This document shows positions 10,240 to 21,631 of a DNA stretch of 64,000 bases, in pieces. Source of the DNA: Isoetes taiwanensis (lineage: Eukaryota > Streptophyta > Lycopodiopsida > Isoetales > Isoetaceae). Below the pieces are notes generated by a model. It made no database searches. It worked only from the letters and a program-made list of their open reading frames with translations, and was not told the origin of the DNA. How positions within the stretch are numbered: the first letter of the stretch is position 1; every line of letters begins with the position of its first letter. The stretch covers positions 1,110,987-1,174,986 of the forward strand of contig JAJEKV010000058.1 in the NCBI GenBank assembly GCA_021234155.1. The letters run 5' to 3'. The position numbers and the translations under genes were made by a program.

Positions 10240-13200
10240 TGTCTAGGTTACAATTTAGCATCTAGGATATTTAAGCACTTGTTCAATATCTTAATCGACA
10301 TTGTTATGTTAATGTTCTGCACAACCAAACTGTTTGAGATTTGCAATAATGCTATTACTTTCTCTCCACACATGTATGCACAAATCCAGGAACATATGTA
10401 GATACATAAAATATATCTCTTCCATTTATCTTACAAACATCAATGGCAATACGGATGTATCAATCTAAATTGGATAAGAAAGTAGCTCTTGATAGAAGCA
10501 ACGAGGATACAATTGAATTTACCAACCTGAAAAGAACGATGCCATATTGATTTGAATGTGCCAATAACCTCATCTAGTACAAATAAGGCTCTCGATGTTT
10601 ACCTTCAATCCTATCACCACAAAAATAACGAAAACATCCTGTGGAGACTACTTCAAAGACCAGCATTCATTGATTTTGATCCAAGCCATGATAATGAAAA
10701 ACTTATTTATTGTCCCATGTTCTTCTGCATCTTGGCATTTTCCGGAAGTTTTGACACCCCTTCGTATCAGATCTTAAAGATCCACAAGAACATTTCTTCA
10801 CTTGCATGTGCCAATAAGTCTGCCGGATGGGATTAACATTTTCCCAAATCCCATTCATGGAAATTTATTCAAGGGTTTCATATTTTTTTTAATAACCCCA
10901 ATAAGGGAGATAGTGTGAGTTTGGCACTAAATGTATGTATTGTTTGACTTATGATCTTTATCTTTAGTTTGCTTAATCACTTATCTAAAGCATGTTCCTT
11001 TTTTTTTTTCCTATTTTCTTTGATGCAAAAATTTTGGGAGAATGGTGTCTTTAAAAAAAAAAAAAAAAAGGAGTCATGTTGTTTTCTTGCCCTCGAAATA
11101 AATGTCTTGCAACGAAAGCAATCCATCCTCTACCATAATCCGAATCTACTTCAATAAATGCTCAATCATGTTTTCTATCTCAGGAAACATAGGTCCGGAT
11201 GAGACATCAAAGTGGAGATGGAGAGTCGGAGAATTTGTTGCATGTTTCCCACTTGAAGGTTGAACTATGGAGAACAACCTATTTCTTCCAACGTCTAACG
11301 CCTTTGAGCCTAGTATTAACGCCTTTTTAGATGCACGAGATGATGGATTTTTCCATATGAACTTAGATAGCCAAGGATATCCATCTTCCTATTGAAGATC
11401 GCTTTGGAAAGCATGGAATTTTAGCCAAAAGGAATTGTAAAAGAGTTTTAAATGGGCATCAAAGTTGAGGCACTCATAGACACCTGCCTTCCTTTGAACA
11501 TGTCAATAACTTAAGCAAATTTCCCAAACCTATGTTGCCTTTCTAGGCATGTCAAAATCCGCTTTAATCGTTCTATATGGATTCAATACAAAATGGCTCT
11601 CTTTTGATTTATTAGGGACTTGATTCATGACAAAAATGTGAATTGTATTATTATGTTTATTTTATGGCCTGGATGTGTGCAAAGAGGGGGATTCTAGAGC
11701 TCAAATTTTATCCCGCGACAAGGCATGGCAAATCTAAGTTAACTACTCATCTTGTTTGTCCCAATATCTTCCACCATGGTAAAAGAATAGCCCCTATCCA
11801 GTTTTGTATTCTTTCACAAATGCGTGTGTGCAAATTTTAAAGGCAAAAGGTAACAAGGACCCAGTAGTCCGAGATATCTTAGATTGCTTAATCTACTTTG
11901 GCTATGGATGTATCTCGGATAATAGATGCTTATCGTGATATAGTTCTTCAAAATGCATCAGCCTGAGGTCTAGCTAGTAGGTGATTTGGGTGGAATACAT
12001 AAAAATGACATCATACTTTAGGGCTACAATCTCCACCCCATAAACAAATTTTTTTCCGATTAGGTTTTTCCATTTAGATAACCCAAAGGCTTTCTTTCGG
12101 CCTTAATGTTAGCGATGTATTTTCTATTCCCATTGTGGATTCCTGAATTCCCACCGGAATTATCAAAATTGAAGCCGTGTACCCCTGCATGTTCCCAATT
12201 TTCATTTAAAGAGAAAAATAACCAAAGGCCATTGACATAGTTGCTTCGCTAAAAATTTGTCGATGACCATGATGCCCAATTTCACATGTTGTAGGGGAAC
12301 CAGATGATACCTTTTGACTTTTCCCAACATTAAGGAACCGTATGGACATATCATACAACTTTGAGCTCTCATTTTATTACTGAGAAAAAGATTCGGAGCT
12401 TGCCGAATCAAAAAAGAGCTTGAAGATGTATGCTAAGAAAGAATAGAGGTATGATGCACACATGACCTTAATCCCAAGTTTGATGCAAATTTGAAGCTTG
12501 AAATGATCATGTTCAACTTCTTGCCATCGTTAATCCTTCTCCGAACCCGGTCTCAAGTTGTTATTGCACCAACCAAACAAGTGAGCTCTCATTTGCCATT
12601 TGATAGCCCCTTTCTTCTTCACAATAATGTGCTTTTGCTACATGTCATGATGAGTTATTGGTGAAATTGTGGAATACACATTGGCAAAATATATTGACCT
12701 TAACTCAATACATGGTTGAGACTAAGATAACATGGCAAGGAGCCACTATGGCGGATAAATTCCTCTAATGAGCAGATGTGTGGACTCAAAGATATCGGTT
12801 TATTCTTTTGTTATGGTGATAATGATACATGGTTTATGGGTTGACAAATTATACAGAATAAACATCGCATGAATTACACAAAGAATATAATCACCCTGTG
12901 GCACAAGTGAATCTTTTTTTTTGGACTTAATTAGATGTTTATGGTTTCATCATTGCTTTGTTGACACTTGGATGATTCAAGCTTGATGCATGTCTAGAGT
13001 CCGAAGAAAGAGATAATTCCTAATGTGCTCTCAACTCAACCGGAGCTTGAAATGCTATGGATTAGAAGCAAGCTAAGGATTTAATAATATTTGAAAAATG
13101 CGTAAGATAGCAAAGTTTTAAAAGGTAGATACGCTTAGTGTAGGGTTTAAGTTTTGCGGACGGTAGATATGCTTGCTTATAGCCGCTGTTTGCTAGGTAA

Positions 13201-14690
13201 TGCCGTTGCATGTTGTCCTATCATGTAGATGCTCGCTACTATATTGTGGCTTTTAAGCCTTCAGTATTGTGTAGGTTATTATTGTTGTGTAGATTGCCAC
13301 ATGAAATGCTACATGAGATGTCGGTTGTTATATATGCCTAGGTGGAGTAATGCTTGCAAGGAGTTCGTTTATGCTCATATGCATTGCTACATATTATGAT
13401 CTTAAGGCATAACATGACCTTATTTATAATGTTATTTGCATGCTTAGAGTCTGTTGCATTTGCACTTATGTTAGACTCTTCTAGGCTTGCATGCACTATT
13501 ACATCGCATTATATTAAGGCATAACGTGATAAAAAAAACACTTTAAGAAATATCAAGGCAACCTTAATCCTATGCTTTTAGAAATTGGCGATTGTAGATG
13601 CCTAGAAGGTTGCATATTGGCTTTTAACAACACAGGTCCCTTTATAGTTTAGATTGAATGAGACATTGAGCTCTATTCGATTTTTCGCAATATGATACAT
13701 ATGGCTACTTGGCTCCTAGGGGTAGCAGGATGGTGCTCATGTATGCTTAGACTGAAAAACATTGTTAGGCCCTTTGACAAACATTGTTAGGCAGAGCTTA
13801 AATAATATTTTTTTGGCCTAATGGATGCCAAAGTTTTATCATTTGCTTCAAAAATTCCGAAGTATAGTGGCGGATAGTTGAATGTCTTGCATATCTCGGG
13901 CTAGCTATCTTGATCCGACTTTCTCAAGGAAAGGTATTGTTCTAAAACTCTATTTCAAAAATAATGTCGATTCTTGCCTTTAAAAAATTGTCTTTACAAA
14001 GAGGCTCCGGTTATAGGCGCGGGTGCGGTGATGAGTTATTACATAGTTTTTGAGCACTGTTTTTTTAACATTACATCCAAGTTCCATTTTGGCAAATTAG
14101 TCTCTATTTTGCAAATTCAATTCCATCCATAGCAATAAACCCATCGAAGCATATGAAACACATTTCTGTCACTAATGAGAGAACGCTAACCTTTAGAGAA
14201 CCAAGGCTACAATATTATTATCTTGATATTTGGATCTCATTGTTTTCCATAATTCTTTATCTTCAAATCAAATGAACATTTTCTATGAATGGGCTTTGCA
14301 TGGTGTAATATAGGTGGGTGTTATCTTAGAATGGAGTTATATTTGAATGTTAAACAAAAGGATATTTATGTAGTAATACGATAGAACATTTTTTGCAAAT
14401 CTTATATGTTTCAAGCTCGCTTTGCTAGTGGTACAAAGACATTTAAAAATACAAGTATTCGTGTAAGTTATTCATTCTTTAGGTAGAGTTAATAGAATAT
14501 TTGGATTCTAAAATCGACCGCTTGTTTGTTTTTAGCCGGCCTTGGTCGCCAGAGATAAATCCCCCGCCAAGGTTCAAACCCCAAAAAGCTATCATTGCAT
14601 GACATGTTTGAAAAAATATATATAATACTTTGCATTGACAATCTTATAGTCCCCGTTATGATCATCAAAACCTTCTATTTACGCTGTGAA
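10240..14690. other. Long AT-rich stretch without recognisable genes
   Basis: I saw no protein homology, RNA gene or terminal repeat that I could support. The open frames (for instance 94 residues at 10552-10836) match no family I know and show no splice or codon pattern that argues for expression. Sequence at 14560-14575 resembles a tRNA T-arm but lacks a partner box A. Confidence 0.5.
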
Positions 14691-14724
14691 CCGCCAGCAT
14701 CCAGAAAGAAAAATGCTGTTTCAA

Positions 14725-14822
14725 AAACCGCATGTTCTAGCTTAAAATAGACAAGGCACGCTTGGTTTAAAAAAAGAAATGCGTTTTCAAATCTCGCATG
14801 TTCTAGCTTAAAATAGACAAGA
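14725..14822. repeat. Short tandem duplication around CGCATGTTCTAGC
   Basis: The block CGCATGTTCTAGCTTAAAAT followed by AGACAAG occurs near 14728-14755 and again near 14795-14822, spaced about 67 bases apart, with similar flanks (AAATGC.GTTTCAAA). It is a local direct duplication. Confidence 0.8.
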
Positions 14823-14999
14823 CGGGAAGATCTTTTAGCCTTGGCCCGATAAGTTTCTTGTACTTAGAAAGTATAAACCCTTTTTAATTCACGTGACATT
14901 GGAGTGCCAAACAAGTATGGAGCACTTATTGGCATGAAACAAAATGGGAATTTATATATGGCAATGAATAAATATCCTAAAGATAAAAGATATGTTAAA

Positions 15000-15100
15000 C
15001 CCATATACTAGGGGTGCCCTTATGGGTCCCATAGGTCGATGGCCTTATATGTGTATTATAAAAAATAATTCAATCATTCTCATTCTTATTTTGAAATGGC
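15000..15100 (+). mobile_element. LINE 3' tail fragment
   Basis: GGGTCCCATAGGTCGATGGCC followed by AAAAAATAATTC and ATTCTCATTCTTATT resembles the 3' end of the LINE at 48771-49315 (GGTCCCATAGGCCGATTGGCC...ATAAAAAATCATTCTTATT). Only the last 80-100 bases are present, as in a heavily 5'-truncated copy. Confidence 0.6.
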
Positions 15101-15104
15101 ATCT

Positions 15105-15500
15105 TGAACATATTATTGTTGGCAACCAACTATTGGTTGAAAATAGTCAAACTAAGCAAATGGAAATATGGGATAGCTCATATTCTAGATTTTGATATAG
15201 ATTTGAAGTAGATTTTGATATAGAATTGATGTATATATCATTTTTGAATTCAATGTAAATACAATTTGTTCTTCAATGATAGGATTCTGTTATTTATAAC
15301 TTTCAGATACTAAAATTTTCAGTGGAGATCAAGTGAAATTTTCTGCAACTCTAATAGTCAATGGAGATAAAATTCAATGCAACAATTTACATCAAAATAT
15401 CCAGTAATTTCTCCCAACCATGCATTACGAACATATTATTGTTGGCGACGAACTATTGGTTGAAAATAATCAAATTAAGCAAATGGAAAAAGGGAATATA
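15105..15500. repeat. Two further copies of the dispersed repeat
   Basis: Blocks at about 15105-15175 and 15425-15500 share GAACATATTATTGTTGGC, ACTATTGGTTGAAAATA and AAATGGAAA. They are direct repeats about 320 bases apart. They are too short and diverged to be called LTRs. Confidence 0.7.
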
Positions 15501-15909
15501 AGCATATGATACAATTTAACTCAATTCCAAGTCCTTTTCCTTTTTATCTTTGTCCCTTCTGCAGGTGTGTCAAGTAGGCTTTGGCAAGTGTGTGCAGTTT
15601 TGAACATGGCAAACTACTTGCATGATGTTAACAAGTGCCAAGGGTTGCAAAGTTTGTCAACGGGCTGAGGTGTTTGCGCCATGGCGGCTAACCACATTTA
15701 AATTTTAGTTTCGGCAAGGATTCCTCTCCATCCAAACCCACACATCTAATTGCTTGAGAATAGATAGATGCGTGCACTCTTAAACAACTTAGATAGATAG
15801 ATAAAAAAAATTTAACATGCACTCTTAACAACTAAACTTATGTGAAGTATAAATCTACATAAAGAAGAACAGTTAGGTGCTGTTCTGCCCTCTCATCCAA
15901 CCCTATGTT

Positions 15910-16380
15910 GCCACGTGGCAAATTTTAGCACACTTCTATTTCCATACAAAATATTCATTGTTTTTGTGGAGTTTCTCTGCTCCAGCCATCGAATCGCTGA
16001 CACGTGGCACTGTTCTCCACGTTATTGTTCTCCCATTTAGGGACGCTTCATGTCACCGGCCTCAAAACTTATGTTATTATGTTAATATGACGTCGGAACT
16101 GCATGTGAATACAGTTGGAGAGGCGCCTCGAGGTCACCTTTGCCCCGCCTGTAACTGCTCTAGCAGTTCGGGGGACGAACAGCTCAGACGTCGAACCGGC
16201 CGTCTCAAATGAACTGCATGTGAATACAGAAGAAAAATTTACATGTGAGGCGCCTCTTAGTGGGCTTTTCCTGCCGTGTCAACAGGTTCCTATATACAGA
16301 AAAATAGAATAGAACATGTGCCACTTGTAAGCTTAAATCTACAGAAAAATAAAATAAAACGTGTGCCACGTGTAAGCTAC
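15910..16380 (+). promoter_or_regulatory. G-box/ABRE-rich promoter of the F-box/kelch gene
   Basis: Three CACGTG cores lie within 620 bases upstream of the start codon: GCCACGTGGC, a perfect palindrome, at 15910-15919; ACACGTGGC at 16000-16008; and GCCACGTGT at 16365-16373. The last is in the second unit of a 45-bp direct repeat (units begin at 16295 and 16340); the first unit carries the variant GCCACTTGT. Another repeated block, AACTGCATGTGAATACAG, is at about 16097 and 16212. G-boxes of this form are bound by bZIP and bHLH factors in light and ABA responses. An acceptor-like TTTAGTTTGACAG ends at 16513, so a 5'-UTR intron is possible. Confidence 0.6.
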
Positions 16381-16523
16381 CTATTTGCTCATAAAGGAAA
16401 CGACGGCACCAAAGGTAATATAAACGTCCATCAATTTTCTCAGAAATCATGTTTCCATTTCTCACTTGTACACCCAATTTTTGTGCTTAATAGCTCTGAT
16501 TTTAGTTTGACAGGCAAGTGCAA

Positions 16524-17582
16524 ATGGAGGATCTAATTCCAGGGCTTCCAAATGATGTAGGGATGCTATGTTTAGGCCGGATTTCGTATCAAAGCCATGC
16601 TGCGATGCAGGGAGTATGCAAAAAATGGAAGGAATTGACCAACAATCCGTCGTATTTCAGCTACAGATGCGCGCAAGGCTTCACCAGCAAAGCGATCTGC
16701 ATTCTACAGGCATCTAAACCCACTGCACAAAAAATCGGAACCCTGCCCACGTTCCGTCTATGCATGCTGGATCCAAAGAATGAAGCTTGGACATGGCTGC
16801 CCTCCATACCCGATTTCCCGCAAAGTATGCCCCTCTTCTGCAAATGCGAATCTGTCAACGGAGAAATATTTGTGATTGGAGGCTGGCATCCAGATACATA
16901 TGATCCTATTTCTTCTGTCTATGCCTTCAATTTTAGCTCCGGATTGTGGCGCAGAGCCGCTGATATGCTCACTCCTCGTTCCTTTTTTGCTTGTGGAGTT
17001 TTAGACGGCTGTATTTTAGTTGCAGGAGGGCATGATTCTGATAAAAATGCCCTCTCCAGTGCAGAAATTTACAACCCAATTCTGAATATGTGGAAGCCCC
17101 TTCCTGACATGAGCCAGGGCAGGGATGAAGCCAAAGGAATTGTTTCACACGGCAAATTCTATGCCGTTGGTGGGTACCCAACTCAATTCCAAGGCGGATT
17201 TACAGAGAGTGTAGATATATTTGATCCAGAAGAAGGCTGCTGGAGAGTTATGGAGGATTTCTGGTTTAAAAGGGCTGCTCCTAGTACCGCATTTGCTTGG
17301 AATGGGGATATTTTTGCATTCCGAGGTCTGGATTTGGTGAATTTTGATGTTAGGATGAAAAATTGGCGCGCTGTAGATGCGATTTCTGGCGGAGGAGAGG
17401 TTAAATGCGTGAATATAGTAGGGGATGAATTAATTGTGATGGTTAGAATAGGAGGAGAATTTATTCGAACGCTTGTTTATACGAAGAAAAAGGAATGTGG
17501 AAAGAGCGCGGAGTGGAGAATCTTCGAACCGGAGAAGGACTTTTGCGGTCTGCCTGAATTTGCATGCACTGTCGAAATATGA
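16524..17582 (+). CDS. F-box/kelch-repeat protein (SKIP20/KISS ME DEADLY-like)
   Basis: An intronless frame of 352 residues. The ATG at 16524 is chosen because the codon two before it in frame is GTG and the F-box starts at once. The F-box spans residues 4-44 (LIPGLPNDVG...VCKKWKELTNNP) and would bind the SKP1-type adaptor of an SCF ubiquitin ligase. Kelch-type repeats follow: VIGGW at 117-121, VAGGH at 166-170 and AVGGY at 214-218, each with a downstream aromatic/Trp pair (LWRR, MWKPL, CWRV), then a degenerate blade ending near WRAVD. The arrangement and length match the plant family that targets type-B response regulators and phenylalanine ammonia-lyase. The cargo of this member is unknown. 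Cytosol or nucleus is expected, with no signal peptide. No lesion is seen; this is the best intact gene in the window. Confidence 0.93.
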   Translation: MEDLIPGLPNDVGMLCLGRISYQSHAAMQGVCKKWKELTNNPSYFSYRCAQGFTSKAICILQASKPTAQKIGTLPTFRLCMLDPKNEAWTWLPSIPDFPQSMPLFCKCESVNGEIFVIGGWHPDTYDPISSVYAFNFSSGLWRRAADMLTPRSFFACGVLDGCILVAGGHDSDKNALSSAEIYNPILNMWKPLPDMSQGRDEAKGIVSHGKFYAVGGYPTQFQGGFTESVDIFDPEEGCWRVMEDFWFKRAAPSTAFAWNGDIFAFRGLDLVNFDVRMKNWRAVDAISGGGEVKCVNIVGDELIVMVRIGGEFIRTLVYTKKKECGKSAEWRIFEPEKDFCGLPEFACTVEI

Positions 17583-18945
17583 ATTCCAGAAATTGCCCAC
17601 ATTGGCTTCTTGATTTAATCCCACAAATCTGACTATTGATTCATTCCATGCAACTCGTAAATTCCATATGAATCAGTTGATTTAAGTACTTACTGTTGTT
17701 CAATTCTTCTTGGTGATTTTTAAGTATTGTTACGAAAACGAAACTATTTCAATCCATTTCTTGCAACCCTTCCTCATCTCCACTACTAAATCCCTATATT
17801 GCAAGTTGTAGCATGCTTCTACTCCTAACTTTTAGCACCAATATAAAAGTCATCTAATGTTGGATCTAATTTATCTTGCTCTCTATCCCCTTCATCTTTT
17901 GAGCTATGTTCAAATTATCTCGGAAGAGTTTGCAATCCCTTTCTTTATATCACCTGACATCAGTGATGACTTTAAGGTGTGAAACTTCGTAAAGTTGCTA
18001 TATTTTACCATTTTTTAAAATCTGGATTCGATGGTTTACTAGGATGCGTACGCTAAAGAACTTCATAAAATCGCCAAAATCTGATATTATTACATCCCAA
18101 TTATAGCAAATTCGCCAAATTAATGGACATTTTACAGTAAAAACCTCAACTTTATGGTAAAACATCCAATTCTACTAAATTCATTCCTATAAAAATGTTG
18201 GAAAAATAGGAAACAATCGCCACCATTTCTATAGTTTAGAAGCATCTAGAGGATGATAAAGTCATCACTGCCTGACATTTGGTATAGTGGTGAATCACTA
18301 GTTTAGATATGAAGGGATTTGAGTTCCATAGTTTGGATGAGTTCGTGCAAAGTCGATTGCTTGTGGGGAATTGACTCATGTTTGAGCATCTCATGGACCT
18401 AATGACCTTAAGTGAATGTAACAAAAATGCTCTTTCTTCCTTCTTACTATCCTTCAAAATTATACTCACCATATGGCCTTTAGAGTAAAACATGGGCAAA
18501 ATTGGCTGCCATGTGAAGGGATGAGCAAAGCTTTTGTCTTGTACAAGTTGACCTTCTTGCTAGTTGCCTCGCAAGGTATAAGATGTTATTGCACAACACG
18601 ACACTCGTCGACAAAAACATGTATGGAAGGTGCATTAGGCAATCTTTGCCATAATTTTATATATTTCACAAAAGATAAGATAAGATAAGATAAGATAAAA
18701 AGAGTGAAGTGACATGGACGTGTTTTGGTGCCAAACGAGTAGCCAATAAACCATTAGAATGATGATGTGGTAAAAATAGTAAAATAGAGCATTTTTTTTT
18801 TCTCACGGCTAGTGTAGATGGGCCAAACGCATTGATGACAACTATTATGGCATTGTGGCCCAAACACCCTCTATATGTTAAAAAATATTGGCCCCATCAA
18901 AGAAGTCAATATAAGATGTACCAATAATATGGATTCATCAACAAT
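17583..18945. other. Intergenic, no gene seen
   Basis: 3' flank of the F-box/kelch gene followed by AT-rich sequence. No coding homology seen. It contains the GATAA pentamer run at 18674-18699. Confidence 0.5.
18674..18699. repeat. (GATAA)n microsatellite
   Basis: Five consecutive GATAA units in an A-rich context. Confidence 0.9.
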
Positions 18946-19009
18946 ATGACTCATCAACATAAAGCATTCCATAGATTTTGGATAATAGAGTGTTGTATTG
19001 GGGAATGGA

Positions 19010-19095
19010 AGGGAGGAGCCCCTTTCCGGTTCGGAAAGGGGGGCCCCCAACCGGTGGCAGCCGGGGTCCCTTCCAAACCGGAAAGGGGCGACCCC
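19010..19095. repeat. GC-rich palindromic block upstream of the Crypton-like gene
   Basis: CCCCTTTCCG at 19019-19028 and CGGAAAGGGG at 19032-19041 form a perfect 10-bp stem with a 3-base loop. CGGAAAGGGG recurs at 19079-19088, with CCGGTGGCAGCCGG between. It is strikingly GC-rich against AT-rich surroundings and sits about 140-210 bases before the predicted start codon, so it may be promoter or element-terminal sequence. Confidence 0.6.
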
Positions 19096-19227
19096 CTTTC
19101 ATTCCTCAACAAAATGGAAGTTTGGTCGTTCGAAATTTTGTACTTTTTGTTTTTGTTTTTTTCTTTTGTTGGCACAGTTTTGTCATTTTCGAGAGGAAGA
19201 CTGCGACATTCTTGGAGAAGCTCGGCC

Positions 19228-21387
19228 ATGGCTCCAGGGAGCGGCCCTGCTTCACGGCCTCCTCTTCCTCCTTCTACACAGAAATATGGCCTTCATAGGG
19301 CGAAGGCCATTGCGCGCCAGCAGATGAAGCATGCTGAAGGCATTGATGTGATTTTTCTTGCATCCTTTTTTGTTTTTCGGATTCTTTTAGTAATGAATGG
19401 TTGTTCTTCAGCAAATGGTACTCAAGGAGTTATATTTCAAGGTTTAGTTACTACTTCAGGTATTTTTTTTAATTTTAGACCTCATTTCATTGATTTCATT
19501 CTTTCTAATGGAAAGTTTATGATCTGTAGGTTTTCAGGGCATGCTTCCATCAACGTTGAGCGATTCTGAAGGTAGGTGCATGATTCCTTAACATGTTTGT
19601 GTTTTCTTGAAGATTTTACCAGTTAATGGTCCTTAAATAGTGTTTATGTTCATGCAGGTCAGAATATGATGTCTTTGACAAATAAGAAGTCCGATCTCAT
19701 GTCTTTGATGAACCAGAAGTCTGTTGCCATGAAATATCCTGGTAAGTTTGTCATTTTCTCTTGCTTTATTGTGCACAAATTTCTGTAATAGAGAGTTCTT
19801 ATGCATGGCAGATGCTAACAACGTGGTATTACACGAAAAAACTAGTTCATCTACTTTGGAAGGTATGATTTTAGTTGAATGATGACAGTTTGTGGAATTT
19901 TAACAAGTAGTTTGATGCATGCAGGTATCAATGGAAGCTCTATTACTCCTATGGAGACATTTTGTGCTTCAAGTCTGTTTTTTGTTTTTGTATTTTAATT
20001 ACAATAGGTCATTTTTTCTAGAAGAAGTAGCTGCAAATAGCGCTTCATTTGAAGCTCCCTCTTTTAGTCTTGGCTCTTGTGTTGAGAACAGTAAAAAGGA
20101 TAATGGAAAAGACACAAGTATTTCTGTCATAATTTTTGATCAGATTCAGCAAGATCAAGAGAAACCAAGTATTTCTAAGATTAATCCTGGTCGTCGTGCT
20201 GGAAAGAGAGCCTTAAAGATTGGTGGATTTAGGGAATTGGATCCGGAATTGATGGAGAAAGTTAGTGCTTGTGGAAACAATGCATCACAACCTAAGGACG
20301 ATTGGGCCAGGGGTAGGTTTGATGCGTGGAGGTTACATGTTGGGCAGAAAATTGATAGAGAAATAGAAGAGATTCCACTCGACGAGCTTGCTGGAAATGT
20401 GGAGCCATTCTTTCTTTGCGTACAACGGCTTGATGGTGTCAAGTATCCGCCGGATAGGTAAGTTTCTATCATTTTTTATTTTAGTTTGAATATTTCTAGT
20501 TCTAGTATACAAATTTTGAATGTTATAATTTCAGTTTGCAGAATCTTTTCCGAAGTTTTAATAAGATTCTTCGGCGAGCACAAGACATTAAACAGTTGAA
20601 TACTAAGCAGGAAGAAAAGATAATTGATATGTTCCACGATATCAAGTTTTTGAAGGTGAGAACAGCATTGGAAATATCAATGTAGGAGTCTGCTGCCGCT
20701 GGTTTTCTTCCCAAGCATCAGAAGAGTGATATCCTTAGCAAGTCTGATCAGGAGAAGATCTTGGCGCATCCAATGCACCAAGTTAATACTGGTACTGGTT
20801 TGCAGAAAAGGTTTGCATTCTACTGCATGACTAGATTTTTGATCCGAGGTGGACAAGAATTATCCAAGGTTCGTGATTTCCAATTCAATGTTGATAAAGA
20901 TTGTGTTAAGGATTATATAGAATACTGTGAGACTACTAGCAAAAACTGGCATGACGGAATGAATAAATGCAAACCAGAGGATTTTAGAGAGCCCGTTAGG
21001 TGTTATGAGCTTGATGTAATTGATACTTGGAAGCATCTATTGAGTCATCTTCCGCAGTATGAAGTCAAGGACAAGATTGGTGGATGACATGTCTTCTCCC
21101 AGGCTATAAACCGCCCAAAAAAATGGATCTTGTATAATGTCAGTCACGTGTCCAGTAAAACAATTTCTACATGGTTGAAAGACATGGTAGATGTCTGCGA
21201 AATTGAGGGGCATTTTACAAACAAAAGTTGTAGGAATACGGCCATTACACAAATGTCAGTTTCTGGTGTACCAATTGAGGTAGGCATGTCAATTACTGGG
21301 CACAAGAATAAGGACTCATATAAAAGGTATGATCAGAGTGGTGTCGTCGCTAAAGCTTCTGCTATGGTAGGTTATTTCATGTGGTAG
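19228..21387 (+). pseudogene. Crypton-like (DUF3504) tyrosine recombinase, 8 predicted exons, broken
   Basis: Predicted exons: 19228-19339, 19412-19441, 19530-19571, 19658-19741, 19812-19862, 19925-19972, 20022-20457 and 20535-21387. Joined they total 1656 bases (552 codons) in one frame; the first seven introns' upstream exons end in phase 1 except exon 7 (phase 2). Introns are 49-88 bases, mostly GT-AG; the first would need a GC donor. Exon 7 and 8 carry the recombinase: an N-terminal block (WARGRFDAWRLHV...FFLCVQRLDGVKYPPDSLQN), the first catalytic Arg in LIRGGQEL (20845-20847), the second in NKSCRNTAIT (Arg 21232-21234), TGHK (His 21301-21303) and the nucleophile Tyr in SYKRYDQ (21328-21330). 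This is the KIAA1958/ZMYM-type fold derived from Crypton transposons. Lesions: TAG at 20683-20685 and TGA at 21085-21087. Exons 1-6 are inferred from frame alone. Confidence 0.78.
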
Positions 21388-21631
21388 GAACTATTCTGAT
21401 TCGTTTCCGAGCAATGCTGAAAATTTAACTGTTGGATTGGCTGGATCTTCAAATTCTGCTGTGAAAGCTGCTGGTTTATATAATCCTTTAAAGGAGATCA
21501 CTAAGTCAGTGCCTATCGAGCTACCAGCTGAAATTGATGATGATTACTGCAAGGACTTGGATACTATCTTGCTGCAAAAGCCAGAATTGAGGCGTTACTT
21601 TCCACTGTTTTCTGCTGATCATATCTCTTGA
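21380..21631 (+). pseudogene. Frameshifted C-terminal extension of the Crypton-like protein
   Basis: Just after the last stop of the recombinase frame, another frame reads RNYSDSFPSNAENLTVGL then AGSSNSAVKAAGLYNPLKEI and ends LLQKPELRRYFPLFSADHIS-stop at 21629-21631. It has no start of its own and is open back to about 21380, so a one-base indel near 21380 most simply separates it from the catalytic domain. The composition (acidic, Ser/Asn-rich, then a compact C-terminal motif) fits a tail. An unrecognised very short intron is an alternative. Confidence 0.6.

Noticed and set aside
15105-15500. LTR pair of a small retroelement
   Set aside because: The repeated block is about 70 bases, diverged, and lacks TG...CA ends and a target duplication.
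18946-19569. 207-residue open frame taken as one coding unit
   Set aside because: Only 19228-19339 of it fits the exon chain; the rest is upstream GC-rich sequence and predicted intron.
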